DNA of 64,000 nt from Acidobacteriota bacterium (GCA_016213775.1 JACQZR010000075.1:1-64000); one strand, 5' to 3'. Shown: positions 16,745 to 25,566, numbered from the stretch's first letter. The notes: generated from the sequence alone by a model not told the origin. Numbers and translations are program-made.

Positions 16745-17860
16745 ATGCCTGAGAATCCGCTCTCCCGACGCAACTTTGTGGCCGCCGCCGGAGCCGCGGC
16801 GCCCGCAGCCGCAGCCGCGCCGCAATCGCGCCAGCCCGTAGTGACCGCACCCTATGCGCAGGCCGCTCTCAAGCCGCAATCGGATCCGATTCGCATCGTG
16901 ACGATGTATTCCTTCGCGCCTGACGAAGTGAAGAAGATCCAGAACACCGTGAAGGCGGCGAAGGTGGAGATCGTCATGTGCAAGACGCGCGACGAATTCC
17001 GCCAGAAGCTGCGCGACGCGGAAGTGGTGTACGGCGATATCCGCAGCGCGGAGTTGGATTACGCGCCCAAGTTGAAGTGGATCCACGTGGGCGGGGCGGG
17101 CATGGAAGGCACCCTCGATGACGGGCATCGGAAGAGTCCCGTGGTGATGACGAACTATGCGCGCACGTTCGCCCACGGCATCACGGAAACGGGTATGGGT
17201 ATGCTGCTGTGTCTTGCGCACGGGCTGGCGAAGTATTACATGCCGCAGTTCTACAGGAACAAGACGATGAAGCCGGTAGGGACGGTGAAGTCCGATCACC
17301 ATGTGGAAGTTGTGGGTAGGACAATGGGCATTGTCGGCATGGGCGGCATCGGCAGCATGATGGCGCGGCGCGCTTATTACGGGTTCGATATGAAGATCAT
17401 CGGGACTGATGCGAAGCCGATTCCGAAGCCGGAGTACGTGGCCGAGTTGCACGATCCCGGCTACTTCATGGAGATGGTGCCGCGCGTGGATGTGCTCGTT
17501 TGCGCGGCGCCGCATACGAAGGTGACGGAGCGCATGTTCAACGAGGACGTATTTCGACGGATGAAGAAGACGGCCTATTTTATTGCGTTGTCGCGCGGGA
17601 AGTTGTTCGATGAGAATGCGTTGGTGAAGGCGCTGAAAGGCGGCTGGATCGCCGGCGCGGGGTTGGATGTGTTTCCCACCGAACCTGTGCCTCCGGGTCA
17701 CCCGATTTTTGATTGTGAGAACGTGCTGATGTCCGCGCATACTTCGGGATGGAGCCCGGACCGCCAGATCCGGTTGATTGATGTCTTTGCGGAAAACGTA
17801 CGGCGCTATTCGGAAGGTCATGCGCTGGTGAATGTTGTGGATAAGGGGGCCGGGTATTGA
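16745..17860 (+). CDS. D-2-hydroxyacid dehydrogenase with a Tat-type leader
   Basis: 371 residues. The NAD-binding fold is clear: GIVGMGGIGSMMARRA (Gly198-Gly203), the catalytic Arg in ALSRGKLFDENALVKAL, Glu in FPTEPVPPGHPIF and His in SAHTSGWSPDRQ. The first 30 residues are a twin-arginine leader (SRRNFVAAAGAAAPAAAAA), unusual for an NAD-linked dehydrogenase because free NAD is scarce outside the cytoplasm; a tightly bound cofactor could explain it. The stop overlaps the next gene's TTG start (TTGA), linking it to a nitrilase-type hydrolase. Divergent from the M20 gene with only 22 bp between starts. Confidence 0.88.
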   Translation: MPENPLSRRNFVAAAGAAAPAAAAAPQSRQPVVTAPYAQAALKPQSDPIRIVTMYSFAPDEVKKIQNTVKAAKVEIVMCKTRDEFRQKLRDAEVVYGDIRSAELDYAPKLKWIHVGGAGMEGTLDDGHRKSPVVMTNYARTFAHGITETGMGMLLCLAHGLAKYYMPQFYRNKTMKPVGTVKSDHHVEVVGRTMGIVGMGGIGSMMARRAYYGFDMKIIGTDAKPIPKPEYVAELHDPGYFMEMVPRVDVLVCAAPHTKVTERMFNEDVFRRMKKTAYFIALSRGKLFDENALVKALKGGWIAGAGLDVFPTEPVPPGHPIFDCENVLMSAHTSGWSPDRQIRLIDVFAENVRRYSEGHALVNVVDKGAGY

Positions 17861-18822
17861 AGCGCGATCTTCGCGTCGCCACGGCGCAGTTTGAAGCGCG
17901 GGACGGTGATAAACGCTACAACTTGTCGCGCATAGACAAGCTGGCCGCGCAGGCTGTGTCCGCGGGCGCTGAGTTGGTATTGTTCCACGAGTGCTCCATC
18001 AGCGGGTACACCTTTCTGGAGACCCTCAGCCGCGAGCAATTGGCGGCGGTGGCTGAACCGGTGCCGGACGGCCCATCAGTCCAGCAGTTGATCGCCATGG
18101 CGCGGACTCATCGAGCGGTAATTTCCGCCGGGCTGGTGGAGATCGACGATGGACGCCTGTACAACTGCCAGGTGGTGGTGAGCGCGGATGGTTTGCTCGC
18201 CAGGCACCGCAAGATCCACGAATTCATCAGCGAGCATGTCGATTGCGGCGACAGCTACACGGTGTTTGATGCGCTGGAGACGCGCATCGGCGTGCTCACC
18301 TGCTATGACAACAACCTGCCTGAGAATCCACGCATGACGGCGATGCTCGGCGCGGAGGTGATTCTCATGCCGCACGTGACGGGCTGTCTTCCCTCGCCGA
18401 TGCCGGGGCGCGGTGTTGTCGATCCTGAGCTGTGGGCCAACCGGGATCGCGATCCGGTGCCGTGCCGCAAGGAGTTCGATGGACCGAAGGGGCGCGGGTG
18501 GATCATGCGCTGGCTGCCGGCGCGCGCCTGGGAGAACGGTGTCTATGCGCTCTACGCAAATCCGATTGGACTGGACGGAGGAACCATCAAACCGGGTGGC
18601 TCGCTGATCCTCGATCCCTATGGAGAGGTGTTGGCGGAGTGCCGCGCCTTGAACGATGAGGTGGTCGTGGCGACGTTGACTCCGGAGAAACTGCGCCTTG
18701 CGTCGGGCGGTTCCTACATTCGGGCGCGGCGGCCGGAGTTGTACGCTAAGTTTACCGAGCCGAATCCACACCTCAGCGAGTCGAAACGGCCGAACGTGTA
18801 CTGGAAGATGATTCGGAAGTGA
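17857..18822 (+). CDS. Carbon-nitrogen hydrolase (nitrilase superfamily amidase)
   Basis: 321-residue cytoplasmic hydrolase with the Glu-Lys-Cys triad at Glu45 (LFHECSISGY), Lys119 (RHRKIHEF) and Cys149 (LTCYDNNLPE). The order and spacing fit the nitrilase superfamily, probably an omega-amidase or N-carbamoyl-type amidase rather than a true nitrilase. The TTG start at 17857 overlaps the preceding stop by 4 bases, so translation is coupled to the 2-hydroxyacid dehydrogenase; together they may process a hydroxyacid/keto-acid amide, which is inference. Substrate unknown. Confidence 0.88.
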   Translation: MKRDLRVATAQFEARDGDKRYNLSRIDKLAAQAVSAGAELVLFHECSISGYTFLETLSREQLAAVAEPVPDGPSVQQLIAMARTHRAVISAGLVEIDDGRLYNCQVVVSADGLLARHRKIHEFISEHVDCGDSYTVFDALETRIGVLTCYDNNLPENPRMTAMLGAEVILMPHVTGCLPSPMPGRGVVDPELWANRDRDPVPCRKEFDGPKGRGWIMRWLPARAWENGVYALYANPIGLDGGTIKPGGSLILDPYGEVLAECRALNDEVVVATLTPEKLRLASGGSYIRARRPELYAKFTEPNPHLSESKRPNVYWKMIRK

Positions 18823-18887
18823 GGCTGGCACTGCCGGGCGGTGGCGCACGCACTCATGCGCGCCCCTTCGTGCGGCAATCTACGCGA

Positions 18888-18904
18888 TTCGAGTGCACCG
18901 TTCG
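18888..18904 (+). repeat. 17-bp direct repeat, left copy
   Basis: TTCGAGTGCACCGTTCG, identical to the copy at 19820-19836. The two copies enclose about 930 bp containing an oxidoreductase pseudogene and a pilin-like gene. They could mark the ends of an inserted or rearranged block. No integrase is present. Confidence 0.55.
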
Positions 18905-19024
18905 TCAGTCTCGGCCGGGAGATCGCCCAGAGCAACGAAATCCTCTGACATCGACAGCGCTATCCTGCGTTCGATACTCTAATCTGCTCAAACACCCGCG
19001 GCGTTGTCATTCTGGTAAATCCGA

Positions 19025-19270
19025 GCCCGCCTACCCAATCTTTCCCGCGCTCTCCTTCGCCACAATACACCGCATCTCTGCGTCGATCACTTCCGTGCGG
19101 TACCCCGTCCCGATGCGTCACCGCGAACGGTTCTCCTGCCACGCACCGCCGCACAAATTCTTCCACTTCAGCCTTGTACGCCGCCCCGAAGCGATCCACG
19201 AACTCCGTCAGCGGCTGGCCGTAATCCTGCGCCGAAAACACCCGCTTCTCGATCGGCGTCACCATCAAAG
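19025..19270 (-). pseudogene. C-terminal fragment of a Gfo/Idh/MocA oxidoreductase
   Basis: The minus strand reads PIEKRVFSAQDYGQPLTEF, then an uninterrupted stretch ending in CVAGEPFAVTHRDGV, which matches the last ~75 residues of the intact oxidoreductase at 21056-22144 almost residue for residue, before losing the frame (PHGSDRRRDAVYCGEG where the intact gene has RAMEVIDAGMRCVITKE). Nothing recognisable of the N-terminal domain remains upstream. The nucleotide match runs roughly 19028-19265 against 21058-21283. This is a decayed duplicate of the neighbouring gene. Confidence 0.8.
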
Positions 19271-19374
19271 TCGGCAAAATGACCGTCGGCGGCACCGCGT
19301 GTTTTGTGGGCGGCCCCACCTGACCGGCTTCCGGCGTCACTGCACGCTCAGCGCCCCGCCTGCGTCGATCTCGT

Positions 19375-19761
19375 ATGGGATTCAAGATCGCAGGCGCAGT
19401 TCTGCTGGCTCTCACCATTTTGGCCCTAACCATTCCGATCCATACGGGCCACCGCATGTATCCCCACGAAATGGCGGCTATCCGATCCATCACGCACATC
19501 AACACCGCCCAAAGCGAATACCTGGCCGCCCACGGCCGCTACGCGGATAACCTCGCAGCACTGGGCTTCGCTGAACTCATCACCGGCAACAGGGCCGGCT
19601 ACCAATTCAGATTCGAGACCACTCCCGCCGGATACACCATCTCCGCCAGCCCGGCGTCCGCAAAGACAGGACGCCGCACATTCTTCTCCGACCAGTCATT
19701 CGTGCTCCGCGAAAACTGGGGCCCTGAACCCGCCACTCCCCAAAGCAAGGTGCTCAAATGA
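19375..19761 (+). CDS. Small membrane-anchored pilin-like protein
   Basis: 128 residues with one N-terminal transmembrane helix (residues 4-24) and a soluble part of the pseudopilin kind: AAIRSITHINTAQSEYLAAHGRYADNLAALG, then YQFRFETTPAGYTISASP. That layout matches the globular part of type II/IV pilin-like proteins found in Acidobacteriota, but there is no prepilin peptidase site (no GFTLIE), so it is probably just anchored in the inner membrane. No Shine-Dalgarno is visible before the ATG. It lies between the two 17-bp direct repeats and next to a pseudogene, so it may be part of a transferred block. Confidence 0.6.
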   Translation: MGFKIAGAVLLALTILALTIPIHTGHRMYPHEMAAIRSITHINTAQSEYLAAHGRYADNLAALGFAELITGNRAGYQFRFETTPAGYTISASPASAKTGRRTFFSDQSFVLRENWGPEPATPQSKVLK

Positions 19762-20092
19762 TACGCAATCAGGGCTGTGGCGCCTCCGGTGGCCAACCGG
19801 AGAGCCTCTCTCTCTCGCCTTCGAGTGCACCGTTCGCAAAGCAAACCCGGTGGCCGTGAGCACCTCATCCGGCAACTGACTCTTCTCGATGGAACCATGG
19901 CCGAATTCGCCGATGCCGCTTTTACGAGACTCGCGGAGAATCGGCCGGGGAAAGAGATTTCGCTGGTTCCCACTACAATCAACTTTTACATGCTTCTAAC
20001 AACCTTCGCCGTTTTCCAAATCTTCCTTTAACAGTCGTGGCTTCTAATCAAGTTATGACGCAAAGCGACTTTGCGCAATGAAAGGACAGATA
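19762..20092. other. Non-coding stretch with repeat copy and a short hairpin
   Basis: No convincing gene: frames open on both strands show no family resemblance. It contains the right copy of the 17-bp repeat (19820-19836) and, just upstream of the next gene, a perfect 7-bp hairpin CGCAAAG-CGA-CTTTGCG at 20059-20075. Confidence 0.45.
19820..19836 (+). repeat. 17-bp direct repeat, right copy
   Basis: Identical to 18888-18904; see that entry for the enclosed block. Confidence 0.55.
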
Positions 20093-20689
20093 ATGTCTTC
20101 TACACTGAACAGTGCGAAAATACGAACCCTTGCACGCTTCGTGAGACAAGGGCAGCGCTCCGCCGTACTCTCCTGTGTCGGCAACGTCGACGGCATAGGA
20201 CCTGGCCATACCGCGATTGTGGTGGACGACAATGTTTACACGTTCGAAGTTGTGGTGGGTGCTTGGTTCGTTCGAGCTAAGAGTGGTTGGCGAATGCTAA
20301 AAGCACGGACCTACTTCGATGAGAACAAATCTCGCCCCGTCGTTGTGCAGGAACTGAATCCGAGCATTACGAAAGAATCCGATATCCTGGCGTACATCTA
20401 CGGATCGGATATGAAGGATGAGGACTATCTGAGCAGTGGACATTGTTCCTATCAGGCATCGAGGGCTGTCTCAGCAGGGATCGGATTGGATCCCGGAGCC
20501 AATTGTCTACTTCCAAACGCTTACTACCGATGGTTGAACATGACAGGCTACGTTTCCTCGTGCTACACGGCCTATCCTGCACTCAAACCAGATAATGCGG
20601 AATTCAAAAGACAGATGGAAAATGACTATCCCAAGGCAAACCAGACCTGGATCTACCCGGCGAGGGCCGCTTCATGGCCTCCAGTCTAA
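20093..20689 (+). CDS. Unrecognised protein with a possible permuted papain-like (NlpC/LRAT-type) fold
   Basis: 198 residues from ATG 20093, which has AAAGGA at a good distance; the in-frame ATG at 20078 has none. No signal peptide or membrane segment. Two segments stand out: GPGHTAIVVDDNVYTFEV (residues ~41-58) and SSGHCSYQASRAVSAG (~123-138). A His in a GHxAIVV strand followed later by Cys at a helix start is the order seen in circularly permuted papain-like enzymes, but this is pattern-matching by eye. Base composition is visibly lower in GC than the neighbours, suggesting recent transfer. Not assigned to a known family with confidence. Confidence 0.6.
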   Translation: MSSTLNSAKIRTLARFVRQGQRSAVLSCVGNVDGIGPGHTAIVVDDNVYTFEVVVGAWFVRAKSGWRMLKARTYFDENKSRPVVVQELNPSITKESDILAYIYGSDMKDEDYLSSGHCSYQASRAVSAGIGLDPGANCLLPNAYYRWLNMTGYVSSCYTAYPALKPDNAEFKRQMENDYPKANQTWIYPARAASWPPV

Positions 20690-21055
20690 AACGTCAGCTA
20701 CAGTCAATCCACACGCACTTCGGCTGCGCCCCCCTTATGCCCGCCAGACGGATCTGTTGATCGCCGTGGGCCGCGCTTGGCCGCTGTCGCGTTGAAGCTG
20801 AATGCGCGTTCGTGGACGTGTACGAGGCCCCGGAGCGCACGCTGTCGGACGGGGCCAATGCGCTGCATCTCACGGAACTCGCCGGAAATGGGTGATCCTG
20901 GCGCACCCGCGTCAATGGCTCGTCCGGCACGAGTAGTGAAGTATTCGCCGGGCGAGGCGTTGATCCGCGTTGACGGCCTTTTTGGAGCACAGCGCTGGGC
21001 CGGCGACCAGGCTGAACGGCCTGGCCATTTCTATTTTGGGAAGTGTCTCCACCGC
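20690..21055. other. Gene-free stretch, probably decayed sequence
   Basis: 366 bp without a supportable gene. Short open stretches on either strand end quickly and match nothing I recognise. The GC-rich, codon-like texture and the nearby pseudogene suggest degraded coding sequence. It separates the 20.1-kb gene from the convergent end of the oxidoreductase gene. Confidence 0.4.
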
Positions 21056-22144
21056 CTATCCCACCTGGCCGCTGCTTTCTTTCGTGATCACGCACCGCAT
21101 CCCCGCGTCGATCACTTCCATCGCCCGCACCCCGTCCCGATGCGTCACCGCGAACGGTTCCCCTGCCACGCACCGCCGCACAAACTCCTCCACCTCCGCC
21201 TTGTACGCCGCCCCGAAGCGGTCCACAAACTCCGGCAGCGGCTGACCGTAATCCCGCGCGGAAAACACCCGCTTTTCGATCGGCGTCTTCCGGTCGCGCC
21301 GCCCGTACACCTCCACCATCACCTCCAGATGACGGTGTTCAAACCGCCCGATATGGATCTGTCCCTCCTCGCCGAACAGCCAAGTCTCGACGCGATAGCC
21401 GGACACGTGATTGCGCGTCACCGACACCTGCGCCGACAACTCGCCGGGGAACCACAAGTACAGGAACGCATCGTCGAAATCCTCAACAGCCGTGCTGAGC
21501 TTGCGCGAATAGAGGCAATTCCCGACAACCGCCGCCCGTTCCGGCATCACGCCATCCAACATCCACAGAATCTCATCCACGTTGTGAACGGACATGTCCG
21601 GGAGTATGCCGCCGCTTACATAGCCATCGGGTGCCGGGTTAGAGTCTTCAAGAATCGATACAACTTTGAACACCCGCCCGATGGCACCCTCCTTCATCAA
21701 CTGCTTCCCATACGCCAGGGGCGCATCGAACCGCCTTTGAAACGCCAGCATGACCGCGGTGGGATGCTTGGCATCGAGCTGGGCCGCAAATTCCCGGTCA
21801 TCCGCCAGAGTGCCAGTCAAGGGCTTTTCGAGTAACATTCGCTGGCCGCCCTCGGCCAACTGCCACGCGTGCGCCCGGTGCAAGTCCGTCGGTGTCGATA
21901 CGATACAAGCGTCGCTGACCCCGCTCGCCAACAACTGATCGATACTCTCGAACACGTGCAGCTCGCTGCTCTGCCGACCACGCATAGCCGCCGCCGCGCG
22001 CTCCCGCCGGCCGGGCTCGGGTTCCACCATCGCCGTCACCACGCAGGCGCCACCGCTCGCCGCAGCCACCTCCTGTGCGTGCAACGCGTGCATCACACCA
22101 ATACGTCCAAGTCCAATATTGGCGATTCGAAGTGGGGTAGGCAT
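21056..22144 (-). CDS. Gfo/Idh/MocA-family oxidoreductase (inositol-2-dehydrogenase-like)
   Basis: 362-residue NAD(P)-dependent sugar or polyol dehydrogenase. Rossmann start IANIGLGRIGVMHA (residues 7-20), STPTDLHRAHA, EKPLTGTLADD (the EKP signature, Lys ~106) and the catalytic region GGILPDMSVHNVDEILWML with the conserved Asp-x3-His. The C-terminal ~75 residues are duplicated as a fragment at 19025-19270. Exact substrate cannot be set; myo-inositol is typical for the closest branch. It is divergent from the efflux operon, with a ~225-bp gap. Confidence 0.9.
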   Translation of the reverse strand: MPTPLRIANIGLGRIGVMHALHAQEVAAASGGACVVTAMVEPEPGRRERAAAAMRGRQSSELHVFESIDQLLASGVSDACIVSTPTDLHRAHAWQLAEGGQRMLLEKPLTGTLADDREFAAQLDAKHPTAVMLAFQRRFDAPLAYGKQLMKEGAIGRVFKVVSILEDSNPAPDGYVSGGILPDMSVHNVDEILWMLDGVMPERAAVVGNCLYSRKLSTAVEDFDDAFLYLWFPGELSAQVSVTRNHVSGYRVETWLFGEEGQIHIGRFEHRHLEVMVEVYGRRDRKTPIEKRVFSARDYGQPLPEFVDRFGAAYKAEVEEFVRRCVAGEPFAVTHRDGVRAMEVIDAGMRCVITKESSGQVG

Positions 22145-22290
22145 CCTTTAGAAGTTCGCACACCTCCCGCCCGTCCTGTCAACATCCCGCGCTGCTTAAG
22201 GAATCTTTACCATTGTCCTGGTACAAACCGGTGCCGTAAAGCCTCTCCTGTGAATAACCTTTTCCGCTCGCGCATCGTCATTCCAGATGG

Positions 22291-22331
22291 TATAAAGTAA
22301 ATCGATGGCCGGACGGCTACGTTTCCGTCCG
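22291..22331 (+). promoter_or_regulatory. Possible promoter and leader hairpin of the efflux operon
   Basis: TATAAA at 22291-22296 could be a -10 box (no clear -35). About 15 bases on, CGGACGG-N8-CCGTCCG (22310-22331) forms a 7-bp stem in the expected leader, ~40 nt before the start codon. No known riboswitch is recognised. Confidence 0.3.
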
Positions 22332-22369
22332 TTAGGCCGCCAATAGCTTTGTGTCCCGAAGGTGAGCCG

Positions 22370-24202
22370 ATGCAACAAAGTAGTGCTCCACTACCACAGA
22401 CACCGACAGCGCTTCCCGCGCCCCCGCAGAAGCACCGCCAGACTCTCGTCGAGCCTCCCAAGCGGTCCAGAGCCAAACCCTACATTTGGTTAGGGATACT
22501 CGCCGGGATTTGCGGGGGACTTTACTGGTTGTATCAACGCAATCTCGCCGAAGCGGCGCTTGCCAGCAAGCGAGCTGCCCAAACCACTGTGAGAACTACG
22601 ACTGTAGCAGGTGGCAAAATCCTCTCCACTCTCCGTTTAACTGGTACTACCGGTCCCGAAAAGTACTTCAACGTGCTTGGGCCGCAGATGCGCGGTAGCC
22701 GTAGCTTTATGGGCGGCGGTGGCGGCGGACCCATGGGGCGTAGCCGCGGTGGTGGTGGGTCCTCATCGGGCGGCGGTGGCGGTAGCAGCGCCGGTGGTTC
22801 TGTTCAGTCCAATTCCAGTTCTGGCGGGTCCTCTTCCTCTTTCTCCGCCGGTTCTCTTGGCGGCTCCGTCGCGAGCACTTCCGGTTCCTCAGGTGGTGGC
22901 TCCAGCTCCGGTGGGTCCAGTGCCGCGATGGGTGCCGGTGCTTCTGTTGGTGGCGTACGCAGTGCTTCCTCTGCCTTGCGCGCTTCCACCTCCCGCTCCT
23001 CTGGCGGTGGATCGGCCCGCAGCTCCATGTCCTCTGGCGCGCCGGCTGAGGCTGCCAGTGGGAGCATGGGTACCGGCATGGGGTCCACATCAGGCCAGTT
23101 AATGGGCGGTGGCGGTCCCGGTGGCGGTGGTGGTGGCCCCAGCGGTGGCGGAGATTTCGGTGCCATCATACAGGAACTTGTTAAGCCGGGAGCACGCGTC
23201 AAGAAAGGCGACAAGCTCGTCGAGTTCGACCGTCAATTCATGCTCCAGCGTCTCGAAGACTACCGCTCCGGCGTTCTTCAGCAGGAGTTGAACATCACCC
23301 GCCAGATGGCCGACATCGATGTCCGCCATAAGGCCCACGACCAGCAGGTGCGCGCCGCTAAAGCCGACCGGGACAAGGCTCAACTCGATCTCAAGACCAT
23401 CCCCGTTCGCTCCGCAATCGATTCTGAGCGCTTCAAACTTGCTATCGAAGAAGCCGAAGCCAAGTATCAGCAGGTCCTGACGGAAGAACCCTTCGTCGTA
23501 GCCGGCGATGTGGCTCAGGTCAAGATTTCTCAAATGGACTTCCAGCAGTCCAAACTCGAACTGCGCCGCTCGGAGCAGAACGCCGAGCGGATGGTGGTTC
23601 GATCGGCAATGGACGGCATGGTAGTCATGATGCAAATGTTCCGCGGCGCCGATTTCGGGCAGGTCCAGCAGGGTGATCCCGTCCAACCCGGTCAGCCCTT
23701 CATGCAGGTGGTTGACCCGGACTCCATGATCGTCAACGCCCTGATGAATCAGGTTGACGTCGAACGCATCCGTGTCGGCGCCAAAGCCAACATTCATTTC
23801 GACGCGTTTCCTGATCTCGTGCTGCCGGGCCATGTTTTCTCCGTCGCCGCCATGCCCAGGGCATCCAACAGCTCCCGCGCCAACTTCCTTAAGGAAATCC
23901 CCGTTCGCATCAAGCTCGACAAGCTCGATCCGCGTGTCATCCCCGACCTCTCCGTCAGTGTCGATGTCATCGTTCAGGAAGAGGAAGCCGCAACGATGGT
24001 TCCGCTCAGCTCCATCCATCGTGATGCCTCTCAATCCAACCCGTACGTTTGGGTGAAGAACGCCACCGGCTGGGAACGCCGCGATGTGAAACTCGGTCTC
24101 GCCAGCCATCTCGACGTCAGCGTCCTCGGTGGGTTGAAGTTGGGCGATGTCGTTGCCGAGGAGAAGCCTCCGCAACCCGTTGACGGCACAGCTTCCTCCT
24201 AG
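22370..24202 (+). CDS. Membrane-fusion (HlyD-type) adaptor with a long Gly/Ser-rich insertion
   Basis: 610-residue periplasmic adaptor anchored by one N-terminal helix (residues ~37-58). The lipoyl/barrel-sandwich start TTTVAGGKILSTLRLTG is followed at residues ~110-262 by about 150 residues made almost only of Gly, Ser and Ala, then by QELVKPGARVKKGDKLVEFD, a coiled-coil hairpin (~290-400), and the beta-barrel/membrane-proximal part (MFRGADFGQVQQGDPVQPGQPFMQVVDPDSMIV). The low-complexity block thus sits inside the lipoyl domain, which is very unusual. Start ATG 22370 has GAAGGTGA before it. First gene of a five-gene operon; 34 bp to the next. Confidence 0.88.
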   Translation: MQQSSAPLPQTPTALPAPPQKHRQTLVEPPKRSRAKPYIWLGILAGICGGLYWLYQRNLAEAALASKRAAQTTVRTTTVAGGKILSTLRLTGTTGPEKYFNVLGPQMRGSRSFMGGGGGGPMGRSRGGGGSSSGGGGGSSAGGSVQSNSSSGGSSSSFSAGSLGGSVASTSGSSGGGSSSGGSSAAMGAGASVGGVRSASSALRASTSRSSGGGSARSSMSSGAPAEAASGSMGTGMGSTSGQLMGGGGPGGGGGGPSGGGDFGAIIQELVKPGARVKKGDKLVEFDRQFMLQRLEDYRSGVLQQELNITRQMADIDVRHKAHDQQVRAAKADRDKAQLDLKTIPVRSAIDSERFKLAIEEAEAKYQQVLTEEPFVVAGDVAQVKISQMDFQQSKLELRRSEQNAERMVVRSAMDGMVVMMQMFRGADFGQVQQGDPVQPGQPFMQVVDPDSMIVNALMNQVDVERIRVGAKANIHFDAFPDLVLPGHVFSVAAMPRASNSSRANFLKEIPVRIKLDKLDPRVIPDLSVSVDVIVQEEEAATMVPLSSIHRDASQSNPYVWVKNATGWERRDVKLGLASHLDVSVLGGLKLGDVVAEEKPPQPVDGTASS

Positions 24203-24236
24203 TCAAATTCTTATCCTGTCAAAAGGTCTGATCAGA

Positions 24237-25544
24237 ATGTCTAAAGATGTAAAACCAAAGCAGCGCCTCGGACAAGCCGGGTCCAGAAAAAAGAAGATCA
24301 TTGCCTGGACAGTGGCTCTCGCTGTCCTCGGCGGTGGCGGCTACACTGCCTATGCCCGTTACAACGCCGCCGCGGCCAAAGTGGAGGTCCCGGTACAGAA
24401 GGTCCGCAAAGGCGAGTTCATTATCAGTGTGAAAACACGTGGCGAAATCCGTAGTGTAAAATCGGAGATTCTCGCCGCTCCTCAGGTTCCGGAAGTTCGC
24501 ATCACCAAGCTCGCCGAATCCGGCAGGCCCATACGCCGCGGGGAAGTTGTCGTCGAATTCGACGCTGCTTCCCAGGAACAGAACCTTCTCGAGCGCGAAA
24601 CGACAATCCGCACCGTCGATAGCGAGGTCGTTCAAACCAAGGCGTCCCATCGCATGGTGGACGAAATGGACGGGATGAATCTCATGACCGCCCAGTACAA
24701 CCTCGAACGCTCCAAGCTGGAAGCGAGCAAAGCCGAGGTTGTCAGCGAAATCGAAGGCGCCAAGAACCGTATCGATGTCACCATCTCCGAAGGTGATTTA
24801 GGACAGGTCAAAACCACCATCAACGCCCATGACGTCGGCCAGAAAGCGGATATCGAACGCCTCAATCAGAAAAAGGATAAGGCAGTCCGCGACATGGAAC
24901 GAACCAAGAGCTACCTCTCCAAGATGGTACTCCGCGCGCCCAACGATGGCATAGTCAATATCCTTCCGAATTTCCGCAGCCAGGGTTCCTTCGGCTCCTC
25001 CCCTCCGGCGTTCAAGGAAGGTGATCGCGCCTGGACTGGCGCATCCATTGCGGAAATCCCCAACCTCTCGGAAATGCGCGTCGAACTGAAGCTCGACGAA
25101 GTAGATCGCGGACGCCTCGTGCTCGGCCAGAAGATTCGCGTCGACGTCGATGCCATCCCCGAGAAAGACTTTGACGCCGACCTCGATTGGATCAGCCCTA
25201 TCGCCTCAGTGATCTACCGCGGTATGGGCACGACGGAAAAAACCTTCCCGGCCCGCGCCACCATGAAGAACCTCGACCCTCGTTTGCGTCCCGGCATGAG
25301 CGCCACCGCTCAAGTGATCATCGAGAGCAGGCCCGATTGTATTCTCATTCCAATCCGCGCCAGCTTCATGTTCAACGGCAAGCCCGCCGTCTACGTCCAG
25401 AAGGGTCAGCAGTTTGAGATCCGTCAGATCGAAGTCGGCAAGCGTAACGATTCCGACATGATCGTCACCAAAGGTCTGCGGGAAGGCGAAATGGTCGCGC
25501 TTGAAAACCCGGTCGAAGCCGCCAAGCGTGCCAAAAAGCTCTAG
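24237..25544 (+). CDS. Membrane-fusion (HlyD-type) adaptor, second of three
   Basis: 435-residue adaptor with a standard layout: basic N-terminus and one membrane helix (KKKIIAWTVALAVLGGGGYTAYA), lipoyl half GEFIISVKTRGEIRSVKSEIL, then REGEVVVEFD-like RRGEVVVEFDAASQEQN, a long coiled-coil hairpin (~120-225), LRAPNDGIVNILPNFR, and beta-barrel IAEIPNLSEMRVELKLDEVDRGRL. It has no low-complexity insertion. Start ATG 24237 sits ~10 nt after AAAAGG. It links the inner-membrane permease to the outer-membrane channel in a tripartite pump. Neighbours are paralogous adaptors on both sides. Confidence 0.92.
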   Translation: MSKDVKPKQRLGQAGSRKKKIIAWTVALAVLGGGGYTAYARYNAAAAKVEVPVQKVRKGEFIISVKTRGEIRSVKSEILAAPQVPEVRITKLAESGRPIRRGEVVVEFDAASQEQNLLERETTIRTVDSEVVQTKASHRMVDEMDGMNLMTAQYNLERSKLEASKAEVVSEIEGAKNRIDVTISEGDLGQVKTTINAHDVGQKADIERLNQKKDKAVRDMERTKSYLSKMVLRAPNDGIVNILPNFRSQGSFGSSPPAFKEGDRAWTGASIAEIPNLSEMRVELKLDEVDRGRLVLGQKIRVDVDAIPEKDFDADLDWISPIASVIYRGMGTTEKTFPARATMKNLDPRLRPGMSATAQVIIESRPDCILIPIRASFMFNGKPAVYVQKGQQFEIRQIEVGKRNDSDMIVTKGLREGEMVALENPVEAAKRAKKL

Positions 25545-25566
25545 TAGTGTTCAGTAAGGAAATAAG

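Noticed and set aside
19599-19982. Minus-strand frame over the pilin-like gene and the gap
   Set aside because: Cys/Arg/Ser-rich composition without recognisable motifs, and it overlaps a better-supported plus-strand gene.
22700-23160. Gly/Ser block as a CRISPR-like or tandem repeat array
   Set aside because: There is no fixed repeat unit or spacer pattern; it is low-complexity coding sequence in frame with an adaptor protein.
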